Source: Myxococcota bacterium
GTDB taxonomy: Bacteria > Myxococcota_A > Polyangia > HGW-17 > JAJRWW01
Assembly: GCA_024276595.1 (NCBI GenBank)
Contig: JAJRWW010000250.1
Location: forward strand, 1 to 12,123
Reading direction: 5' to 3'
DNA length: 12,123 nt
Shown here: piece by piece, positions 5,214 through 12,123 of the stretch
Numbering within the stretch: the stretch's first letter is position 1
Layout of the letters: each line of letters opens with the position of its first letter
Program-made: the position numbers and the translations under genes
Notes under the pieces: model-generated
Databases searched by the model: none
Seen by the model: only the letters and a program-made list of their open reading frames with translations
Told to the model about the DNA's origin: nothing

Positions 5214-7400
5214 TCAGTTGGGCGGTCCACAGGAGCCGGAGAAGCTGCACACGTAGCCAGCGTTGTATGGGTCACAGGGGAGGTCCAGGCAGTCAATGTC
5301 CTCGCAGTCGATGAGCCCATCGCAGTCGTTGTCGTGATTATCATCACAGTGGATCTCGGCGATCTGCGGTGTGCCGCCGTTTCCGGAGCAGGTGCATGAG
5401 CCCCCAAGGCACTGCATGCCGTTGGCCCCGCACGACCTGCCAGAGCAGTCGTTGTCCGCGCAGTCAGTGAGGCCATCGCAGTCGTCATCGACTGCGTCGG
5501 CGCAGTCGCTCTCCGTGCTCAGGCCCGAGGAGCAGACGCAGCTTCCGCCCGCGCACACGAGGCCGTTGGCCCCGCAAGATGTTCCTTCGCAGCTATTGTC
5601 CTCACAGTCGACGAGGCCGTCGCAGTCGTTGTCGGCGTTGTCGTTGCAGTAGGTCTCGCTCGACTGCGGTGTGCCGCCGTTTCCGGAGCAGATGCAAGCG
5701 CCCGAACTGCATGTCAGACCGAAGGCTCCGCACGACCGGTTCTCGCAGCCGTTGTCCTCACAGTCGATGAGGTCGTCGCAGTCGTTGTCGGCGTTGTCGT
5801 TGCAATAGGTCTCGCTCGACTGCGGTGTGCCGCCATTTCCAGAGCAGACGCAGGCGCCGCCGCTGCAGAGCCTCCCGTAGAGGCCGCAGGGCGCGCCCGC
5901 GCAGCTCGAGTCGTCGCAGTCGATTTGTCCGTCGCAGTCGTTGTCGGCGCTGTCGTTGCAGTAGGTCTCGCTCGCCTGAGGGGTTCCGCCGTCTCCCGTG
6001 CACTGGCAGGCGCCGTCGAGGCACTCGAGTCCGTTTGCCCCGCAGGGAGCGCTGGAGCACTGGTCGTCCTGGCAGTCGATGAGCCCGTCGCAGTCGTTGT
6101 CGTACCCATCGGAGCAGGCGGTCTCTGCGGACTGAGGCGCCCCCCCGTTGCCTGAGCAGAGGCAGGAGCCCCCCTGGCAGACCAGGCCGTCAGCGCCGCA
6201 GGGCTGGTTGTCGCAGCCCGGCCCACCACAGTTGATGGCGCAGGAGTAGCTGCAGTCCGAGGTGTCGAAGCTGGCGCAGTTGGAGGAGCAGCCGAGGCTG
6301 CCGGCGTCGTATCCCTGGGACTGGCAGGTCTCGCCCCCGAGGCTCCAAGAGTCGCACACCTCGGACGGATCTATGACCCCGTCGCCGCAAGTGCCGCTGC
6401 AGCCAGAGAGGTCGAAGTCGGAGCAGTCCGGCGCACAGGCCAAAGAGCCACCATAGTAGCCAAAGCTCTGACAGGTATGACCCGCCAGGTTGGCGCCGTC
6501 ACAGGCCTCAGAGGAGCCCAGGTACCCATCTCCGCAGGTGCCCCCAGAGCAGCCGGACGTGTCGAAGCTGGCACAGTCCGGCGCACAGGCGAGGGCTCCC
6601 CCGTCGAACCCGAGCGTGGCGCAGGTGGCTTCGCCCAGGTCCGAGTTGTCGCAGACCTCAGCGCCGTTTTTCTCATTGTCCCCGCAGGTGCCAGAGCAGC
6701 CACTGGTGTCGAATCCGTCACAGCCCGGGAGACACGCCAGCTCTCCGGTCTGAAACCCCTGGGACTGGCAGGTCTCGCCCGCCAAGGTGTTGCCATCGCA
6801 GACCTCAGGGTACTCCACCTGCCCATTGCCGCACTCGGCCTGGACCTCACAGTCGGACAGGTCCAGCTCACAGTTGGGAAGGCACGCGAGGGCTCCTCCT
6901 CCCAGGTTCAGGTCGAAGCAGCTCGTGACCGCCATGGTGTCGCCGTCGCACTTCTCTTCGCCGGCCAGCAGCCCATCGCCGCAGCGCGGTGCGCAGTCGC
7001 TGGGCTGGCCCACGCATTGCCACCCTTGCTCGATGGCGCAGGTGGGGGAGCAGCCGTCCTCGGCCTCGGTGTTTCCATCGTCGCAGCTTTCCATGCCGCT
7101 GGTGATGCCGTTCCCGCAGATGGTGGAGCAGAGCGATGGCTGGCCAAAGCATGTCCAACCAGCCTCGGACATGCACGTCTCGTCACAGCCATCACCTGAC
7201 AGCAGGTTTCCGTCGTCGCAGGCCTCGGTTCTGTCGATGCGACCGTTGCCGCACTCCTCGCCGTCAGGCGCGTCGAAGCTCACCGTGCACCCGAAGATGC
7301 CAGCGGCCAGGAGCACAGCGAGCACCAAGGGCAGCGAGAGCGAGCCACTTCGATCCAGTTGCAGTTCTTGGAGTCTAGGTGCAAGGGAGTCAGGGCGCAT
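5214..7400 (-). CDS. Cys-rich multi-repeat lipoprotein (DUF4215 plus DNDCDG repeats)
   Basis: This is a 728-aa secreted protein. ATG 7400 has AGAGG about 8 nt upstream. Residues 19-38 are a hydrophobic signal ending IFGC, a lipobox with an uncommon Phe at -2, so lipidation at C38 is likely but not certain. Three repeat classes follow. First, two Myxococcus Cys-rich repeats of the DUF4215 type (residues 50-139; CGNGxxxxxExCDDGN...DGCxxTC...GWxC). Second, five ~49-residue repeats (140-386; CGDG...EVCD...GETCQSxGF..G.LAC.P.C..FDTSGC). Third, after a half unit at 387-414, six 48-58-residue repeats (415-728; C-SGNGGTPQSSETYCND..DNDCDGLIDCEDxxC...CGANGLxC..G.C). Their DxDxDGxxD loops resemble calcium-binding thrombospondin type-3/MopE-type motifs. 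It is probably a disulfide-stabilised cell-surface protein; ligand and function are unknown. It appears to be transcribed alone. Confidence 0.88.
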   Translation of the reverse strand: MRPDSLAPRLQELQLDRSGSLSLPLVLAVLLAAGIFGCTVSFDAPDGEECGNGRIDRTEACDDGNLLSGDGCDETCMSEAGWTCFGQPSLCSTICGNGITSGMESCDDGNTEAEDGCSPTCAIEQGWQCVGQPSDCAPRCGDGLLAGEEKCDGDTMAVTSCFDLNLGGGALACLPNCELDLSDCEVQAECGNGQVEYPEVCDGNTLAGETCQSQGFQTGELACLPGCDGFDTSGCSGTCGDNEKNGAEVCDNSDLGEATCATLGFDGGALACAPDCASFDTSGCSGGTCGDGYLGSSEACDGANLAGHTCQSFGYYGGSLACAPDCSDFDLSGCSGTCGDGVIDPSEVCDSWSLGGETCQSQGYDAGSLGCSSNCASFDTSDCSYSCAINCGGPGCDNQPCGADGLVCQGGSCLCSGNGGAPQSAETACSDGYDNDCDGLIDCQDDQCSSAPCGANGLECLDGACQCTGDGGTPQASETYCNDSADNDCDGQIDCDDSSCAGAPCGLYGRLCSGGACVCSGNGGTPQSSETYCNDNADNDCDDLIDCEDNGCENRSCGAFGLTCSSGACICSGNGGTPQSSETYCNDNADNDCDGLVDCEDNSCEGTSCGANGLVCAGGSCVCSSGLSTESDCADAVDDDCDGLTDCADNDCSGRSCGANGMQCLGGSCTCSGNGGTPQIAEIHCDDNHDNDCDGLIDCEDIDCLDLPCDPYNAGYVCSFSGSCGPPN
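5217..6158 (-). repeat. Six tandem ~156-bp repeats encoding DNDCDG units
   Basis: These units encode residues 415-728 of the lipoprotein. Units 1-4 are each exactly 52 codons; unit 5 is 48 and unit 6 is 58 codons, the latter with a divergent end. Units 3 and 4 are nearly identical in their first half at both protein and DNA level, which suggests recent duplication or gene conversion. In unit 3 the DCDG glycine is replaced by Asp (DCDD). Confidence 0.85.
6243..6983 (-). repeat. Five tandem ~147-bp repeats encoding CGDG...FDTSGC units
   Basis: These encode residues 140-386 of the Cys-rich lipoprotein in units of 49-50 codons. Each unit has six Cys at conserved spacing: CG, CD, TC/SC, AC/GC, then two near the end. 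They start like DUF4215 repeats but lack the DGC..TC half, so they may be a derived subtype of it. Confidence 0.8.
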
Positions 7401-7442
7401 GGGGTTGTCCTCTTTGCGGTGCTCGGAGAGAGCAAGGCTCCT

Positions 7443-7457
7443 GATGACTATATCATC
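7443..7457 (-). promoter_or_regulatory. Possible -10 TATAGT inside a dyad, upstream of the Cys-rich lipoprotein
   Basis: The minus strand carries TATAGT (7447-7452), 5/6 to the sigma-70 -10 consensus, about 47 bp before the ATG at 7400. It lies inside GATGA-CTATA-TCATC, an inverted repeat with 5-bp arms. The -35 region 17 bp away (TAGATT) is poor, so the promoter call is tentative; the dyad could be an operator. Confidence 0.35.
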
Positions 7458-7508
7458 GCCATCTGGGCCAATCTAGGTGACACTCGGGAGGGCGGGCAGG
7501 CAGATGTC

Positions 7509-8762
7509 TCACAGGGCTGGACGCGGGGGATCCAGGGGTTGTGCTGTGGAGAGCAGGCGCATCACCGCCAGGGTCTGGGCTAGGCGGCGGCCAGAGCGAC
7601 CCCGAAAGGGGAGGGCGAGGGGGCGCAGACCTTCGGCCTTGAGCACCTGTGCGAGGGAGCCGCAGCCAGAGCGCCTCAGGTTGCAGTAGGCGGCCTTGAG
7701 GAGCAGGGGGTGGTAGGGGGTCGAGGTCCAGGCTGCCGCCAGGTCCAGGGCGGACTGGCTCCAGGCGACGACGACTGCCCCTTCTCCCAAGAAGGCATCC
7801 CAATCTCGACGGAGCTCCTGTGCGCCTGTGCCGGCGGCCAGGTCGCCGGGAGTTAGCTCCATGTGTGCGAGGTGGCGCGGGCTGGGCTGGCCCCCCTCCG
7901 GCCTCAGCAGACGTTCGAATGTATCGCCGCTGGCAGGGCGTAGGGCGACCCAGTGCAGGGGCAGAGGCCGATCTCCGCCGCAGGCCACAGGCTCGGTGTA
8001 AAGGGCTAGCACCTTCTCAGGACGTTCGAGCAGCGGGGCGTGGAGGGGGCGTCGGGGGGGCAGCCTCAGCCGCCTTCGGGAGCCCGCCGCCTCCCGCTGG
8101 ATGACGGCAATCTGCTGGTCGATCATCTGGTCGAAGGCATCGAGCAGCAGGTCTAGCCCGGGAATGTCTGGCTCCAGCACCCTCAAGCCGGCCACGATGG
8201 CCTCAATGGTGGATCGGCCCCGCTCGTCGGGCTCCCCGCGGATCCGGTATCGCTCTGGCGTGGCCGGCTCCAGGTGGTAGTGCGGCAGGCCGTGCAGCCA
8301 CGGGTTGCAGCGATAGAGCCGTCGAGCGTTGCCCCAGGTGCCGTCCAGCAGCAGCAGGTGCTCGGGGCGCTCGGAGGTGGGCAGGGTCTCCAGGGGGATC
8401 GAGCGCGGGTGTGGGTACAGCAGGCCGCAGCGAGGCGGCAGATCCATCTCCCGTGCGGGCTCTCCCTGGCTGTCGAAATGTGCCACCTGCAGGTGCACCC
8501 TGGCCAGGCCGCGCAGGGCGAGCACTGCCGTCCCCTTGGCGTGGAACCTCTCGCGGGGGTGCTGGAGGATGAAGATTGTGGTCCTGTTTTGCACCGCCGG
8601 CCCATGGGGGAGCAGGCGGCAGACGCACATCTGCACCGGACGGTGGCAGCTCAGGCACCTGGGGCGGGCTCCTGCCTCCTGTGGGGCGGTCACTGGCTCA
8701 CCGGCTCGCCTGCGCGAGGAGCCACCTGCTCGAGGAAGCCGGGCACCATCGGCGGGCACCAC
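7509..8762 (-). CDS. DTW-domain protein (tRNA-uridine aminocarboxypropyltransferase family) with exonuclease-like C-terminal domain
   Basis: The product has up to 417 aa. Residues ~34-225 are a DTW domain: zinc-binding CLSC...CVC (C36, C39, C46, C48), LILQHPRE-like ILQHPRERFHAKGTA, the signature LLLLDGTW (D140, W143), and R-GEPDERGRSTIEA. The E. coli relatives TapT (YfiP) and TuaA transfer the aminocarboxypropyl group of SAM to tRNA uridine to make acp3U. Those proteins are ~200-230 aa, so ~170 residues here are extra. The C-terminal part (~250-405) resembles a DnaQ-type exonuclease fold (FERLLRP...H..HMELTPGDLAAG, VVVAWSQSALDLAA, GSLAQVLKAEGL, FRGRSGRRLAQTLAVM), but the catalytic acids are mostly replaced. 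GTG 8762 is the first usable start after the ahcY stop; GTG 8693 (residue 24), just before the zinc knuckle, is an alternative. It lies directly downstream of ahcY, in the same frame. Confidence 0.85.
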   Translation of the reverse strand: MVPADGARLPRAGGSSRRRAGEPVTAPQEAGARPRCLSCHRPVQMCVCRLLPHGPAVQNRTTIFILQHPRERFHAKGTAVLALRGLARVHLQVAHFDSQGEPAREMDLPPRCGLLYPHPRSIPLETLPTSERPEHLLLLDGTWGNARRLYRCNPWLHGLPHYHLEPATPERYRIRGEPDERGRSTIEAIVAGLRVLEPDIPGLDLLLDAFDQMIDQQIAVIQREAAGSRRRLRLPPRRPLHAPLLERPEKVLALYTEPVACGGDRPLPLHWVALRPASGDTFERLLRPEGGQPSPRHLAHMELTPGDLAAGTGAQELRRDWDAFLGEGAVVVAWSQSALDLAAAWTSTPYHPLLLKAAYCNLRRSGCGSLAQVLKAEGLRPLALPFRGRSGRRLAQTLAVMRLLSTAQPLDPPRPAL

Positions 8763-8774
8763 CAGTGGGCACCA

Positions 8775-10310
<1,536 letters not shown>

Positions 10311-10321
10311 GACGTCCTCTT

Positions 10322-10336
10322 GTGGGCGAAACCCAC
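10322..10336 (-). promoter_or_regulatory. Short hairpin in the ahcY leader
   Basis: In the ahcY mRNA GUGGG-UUUCG-CCCAC forms a perfect 5-bp stem ending two or three nt before the Shine-Dalgarno AAGAGGA. It could influence ribosome access. It does not match the conserved core of the SAH riboswitch, and no known riboswitch is claimed. Confidence 0.25.
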
Positions 10337-10353
10337 GGCAATCAAGAGAGTAT

Positions 10354-10382
10354 GCGATAGCAGCGTTGGCCCCCGCGGTCAA
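10354..10382 (-). promoter_or_regulatory. Candidate sigma-70 promoter for ahcY
   Basis: The minus strand has TTGACC (10377-10382), 17 bp, then TATCGC (10354-10359). The -35 matches 5/6 and the -10 3/6. The ATG lies 44 bp beyond the -10, which leaves a leader of about 37 nt containing the hairpin and the ribosome site. Confidence 0.4.
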
Positions 10383-10432
10383 TGCCTGGCAGATGTCCGC
10401 CCCGGACGGGATCTTCCAGGCCATTGGCCGCC

Positions 10433-10468
10433 GTCAAGGTTGACTGACCGGCCCGGTGGGCCTACTTT
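10433..10468 (+). promoter_or_regulatory. Candidate promoter and dyads upstream of the NYN-LOTUS gene
   Basis: TTGACT (10440-10445), 17 bp, then TACTTT (10463-10468) forms a plausible promoter pointing right. Two dyads overlap it: GTCAA-GG-TTGAC (10433-10444) over the -35, and ACCGG-C-CCGGT (10447-10457) in the spacer. Transcription would begin near 10475, the annotated ATG, so the mRNA may be leaderless or translation may begin at ATG 10502. Confidence 0.4.
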
Positions 10469-10474
10469 CCGGGC

Positions 10475-11794
10475 ATGCGCATCCGAGAGAGCCTCATCGA
10501 CATGGACCAGATCGCCCTGGACTCGGGCAACGAGCTGGGCGGGACGGCGGTGTTTTTCGACCTGGAGAACATCGTCCTGGGCATCCACGAATCATTCAAG
10601 GTCAAGAAGGTCATCGATCACCTCACTGAGCGGGGGGAGGTCATGATCCGTCGCGCCTACGCGGACTGGGGACGCTACCGCCAGTACCAGCGCCAGTTCC
10701 TGGAGGAGGGCGTGCAGATGGTTTTTCTGCCCAGCTATGGCACCAGCGACAAGAATCGCACTGACACCGCCATCTGCGTCGACGCCATGGAGATCCTATT
10801 CCGCAGGCAGCACATCGACACCTTTGTCATCTGTAGCGGCGACTCGGACTTCGGGGTGTTGGCTCAGCGGTTGAGGGACTACGGCAAGCGCATCGTGGGG
10901 ATCTCCGCGCGGTCAGCCGCCAGCAACATCCTGGTCAAGCAGTGCCACGAGTTCATCTTCTACGAGAGCCTGGTGGGAATGGCCATGAAGGACTACTCCC
11001 GCGAGGAGGGAGAGGCGCGCATGAAGCGTGCCCTGGTCCAGCTCGTGGACGAGTACGGGAGGAGGTTTCGCGCTAGCCTGCTCAAGGACCGGATGCGCAA
11101 GCACGATCCTACCTTCTCCGAGAAGAACTACGGCGCTTCAAACTTCACCCGGTTTCTGCGGAGCTACGGCCGCGTGGTCCGGGTGCTGGATGGGGGCAGG
11201 GTGGAGGTGCTCTGGAGCCCTGAGGGAGACGCGGTGGAGAATGGGGCGCCTCGCCAGAACGGGCAGAATCCTACTCGTGGCTCCAGCGTCCAGGGGAGCG
11301 CCCACCAAAGGAGTGACTCCAGGTCTCGGGGTGCCAGCTCCCGGCAGAGCGAATCTAGAGCCGGTGGGCCATCGTCCAGGTCCGCGTCTACCGCCCAGGG
11401 TGCATCCGAGCCAGACCGACCGAGCCGTCCCGTGGCGAGGGCACCGAGACCCTCCAGCATGACGCCGCAGGTGCAGCGCGACACGGCCGATCTTCTGGCG
11501 AGGGCCTTTGCGCTGGCGCTGGGGGACTCCTCCTCCATACGCATGGGAAAGGTGAAGGAGGCTCTCGTGCAACTGCAGCCAGGCTTTGACGAGGGCCAGC
11601 TCGGCTTCCGATCCTTTGCCTCTTTTCTCAAGGCCTTCCCCGACGTCGTGAGCCTGGACCGGTACCGCGACAATGTTCGCCCGGTGGCACGTGAGTCGGC
11701 AGCCGCCGTTCCGGCTGAGGCGGAGCCCACCGCGGTGGCCTCGGCCACCGCCGAGCCCGCCAAGGTGGCCTCGGCCACCTCCGAGCCCGCCTAG
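10475..11794 (+). CDS. NYN-domain nuclease with two OST-HTH/LOTUS domains (tail cut by amber codon)
   Basis: The open frame gives 439 aa. Residues ~22-165 are a NYN/PIN-like RNase domain (LabA/DUF88 type): VFFDLEN (D29, N32), KNRTDTAICVDAMEIL (D97, D103), ICSGDSDFGVLAQRLRDYGK (D123, D125), then VGISA. These acids form the usual metal site. Residues ~181-248 are an OST-HTH/LOTUS domain (ALVQLVDEYGRRFRASLLKDRMRKHDPTF...GASNFTRFLRSYGRVVRV), an RNA-binding winged helix. A Ser/Arg/Gly-rich linker (~250-330) leads to a second LOTUS-like domain (~333-403). The product is probably an RNA-targeting nuclease; the target is unknown. The stop at 11792-11794 interrupts an EPAxVxSATS repeat that continues in frame to 12118. 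No Shine-Dalgarno precedes ATG 10475; ATG 10502 (residue 10) is an alternative start. Confidence 0.88.
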   Translation: MRIRESLIDMDQIALDSGNELGGTAVFFDLENIVLGIHESFKVKKVIDHLTERGEVMIRRAYADWGRYRQYQRQFLEEGVQMVFLPSYGTSDKNRTDTAICVDAMEILFRRQHIDTFVICSGDSDFGVLAQRLRDYGKRIVGISARSAASNILVKQCHEFIFYESLVGMAMKDYSREEGEARMKRALVQLVDEYGRRFRASLLKDRMRKHDPTFSEKNYGASNFTRFLRSYGRVVRVLDGGRVEVLWSPEGDAVENGAPRQNGQNPTRGSSVQGSAHQRSDSRSRGASSRQSESRAGGPSSRSASTAQGASEPDRPSRPVARAPRPSSMTPQVQRDTADLLARAFALALGDSSSIRMGKVKEALVQLQPGFDEGQLGFRSFASFLKAFPDVVSLDRYRDNVRPVARESAAAVPAEAEPTAVASATAEPAKVASATSEPA

Positions 11795-11905
11795 GTGGTC
11801 TCGGCCATCTCCGAGCCCGCCGCCCCCGAGTCAGCCGAGGTGGTCTCGGCCACCTCCGATCCCGGCACCTCCGAGCCCGCCGGGGTGACCTCGGCTACAT
11901 CCGAG
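11723..11905 (+). repeat. Degenerate 30-bp repeats encoding EPAxVxSATS
   Basis: At least three clean 30-bp units (from 11723, 11753 and 11783) and two longer variant units encode Glu-Pro-Ala-x-Val-x-Ser-Ala-Thr-Ser. The unit at 11753 reads GCC AAG GTG GCC; the unit at 11783 reads GCC TAG GTG GTC. The amber codon therefore differs from its neighbour by one base (AAG to TAG). Confidence 0.8.
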
Positions 11906-12118
11906 CCTGTCGTCGTTGCGAAGAAGCCCGCGGCGAAGAAGCCCGCGGCGAAGAAGCCCGCGGCGAAGAAGCCCGCGGCGAAGAAGCCCGCGGCAAAGAA
12001 GCCCGCGGCAAAGAAGCCCGCGGCGAAGAAGCCCGCGGCGAAGAAGCCCGCGGCGAAGAAGCCCGCGGCGAAGAAGCCCGCGGCGAAGAAGCCCGCGGCA
12101 AAGAAGGCCTCCGACTAG
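11795..12118 (+). CDS. In-frame continuation of the NYN-LOTUS tail, histone H1-like
   Basis: This 107-residue frame follows the amber codon without shift and continues the same EPA/SATS repeats, then twelve KKPAA units, ending KKASD and TAG. It is therefore most simply the original C-terminus of the NYN-LOTUS protein, now separated by a nonsense codon. Lys/Ala/Pro tails of this kind resemble histone H1 C-termini and bind nucleic acid non-specifically. A GTG directly follows the TAG, so re-initiation giving a free basic peptide is conceivable, but there is no Shine-Dalgarno. Other explanations are amber suppression, a recent loss of the tail, or a sequence error. Confidence 0.45.
   Translation: MVSAISEPAAPESAEVVSATSDPGTSEPAGVTSATSEPVVVAKKPAAKKPAAKKPAAKKPAAKKPAAKKPAAKKPAAKKPAAKKPAAKKPAAKKPAAKKPAAKKASD
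11921..12100 (+). repeat. Twelve 15-bp tandem repeats encoding KKPAA
   Basis: The unit is AAGAAGCCCGCGGCG, repeated 12 times without interruption. The only variation is the last base: GCA instead of GCG in units 5, 6 and 12. A partial thirteenth copy (AAGAAGG) leads into the stop. The near identity suggests slippage or unequal exchange, so copy number probably varies between strains. Confidence 0.95.
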
Positions 12119-12123
12119 CGAGG

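Noticed and set aside
5217..6983. CRISPR-like spaced repeats
   Set aside because: The repeats are in-frame coding units with conserved Cys, not short identical repeats with unique spacers.
10311..10440. SAH riboswitch upstream of ahcY
   Set aside because: The conserved SAH-riboswitch core (GAGGAGCGCUGC-type) was looked for and not found in the leader; only a small simple hairpin is present.
11895..12101. Minus-strand frame rich in PRASS repeats
   Set aside because: It is the complement of the KKPAA tandem repeat and is open only because the repeat length is a multiple of three.

Overview
The window is GC-rich and densely coded. It looks like the chromosome of a member of the Myxococcota or a related former delta-proteobacterium. 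The main reason is the secreted Cys-rich lipoprotein with Myxococcus-type disulfide repeats (DUF4215) and DNDCDG metal-binding repeats. A lipoprotein c-type cytochrome, a stand-alone Com-like zinc ribbon, and a Lys/Ala/Pro histone-H1-like tail fit the same picture. No rRNA, tRNA, insertion sequence, integrase or CRISPR array is visible.

Layout. 1-1644 (+): 3' part of an APC-type permease fused to two universal-stress (USP) domains. 1693-2667 (-): CaCA-family cation/Ca2+ exchanger, convergent with the permease. 2845-3938 (-): a two-gene unit, an outer-membrane beta-barrel-like protein followed by a small lipoprotein cytochrome c, joined by a TTGA stop/start overlap. 4160-4414 (-): 84-aa Com-like zinc ribbon. 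4517-5092 (-): MntP manganese exporter. 5214-7400 (-): 728-aa Cys-rich repeat lipoprotein. 7509-8762 (-): DTW-domain protein (tRNA aminocarboxypropyltransferase family) with an extra C-terminal domain that resembles a degenerate DnaQ-type exonuclease. 8775-10310 (-): S-adenosylhomocysteinase (ahcY), directly upstream of the DTW gene and in the same frame. 10475-11794 (+): NYN nuclease with two OST-HTH/LOTUS domains. An amber codon cuts its low-complexity tail, but the tail continues in the same frame to 12118 as twelve KKPAA repeats.

Functional groupings. Three genes concern membrane ion or solute transport (permease-USP, CaCA, MntP). Two make secreted or outer-membrane, disulfide- or haem-dependent products (barrel/cytochrome pair, Cys-rich lipoprotein). 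The right end is an RNA/SAM-metabolism neighbourhood: AhcY removes S-adenosylhomocysteine, the DTW enzyme family uses SAM to modify tRNA, and the divergent NYN-LOTUS protein is predicted to bind and cut RNA. AhcY and the NYN gene share a 164-bp divergent intergenic region with promoter-like and dyad sequences.

The observations most worth a second look are the nonsense codon inside the repeat tail of the NYN-LOTUS gene, the DTW/exonuclease-like fusion, and the barrel/lipoprotein-cytochrome pair. All functional assignments come from reading motifs by eye; no database search was run.
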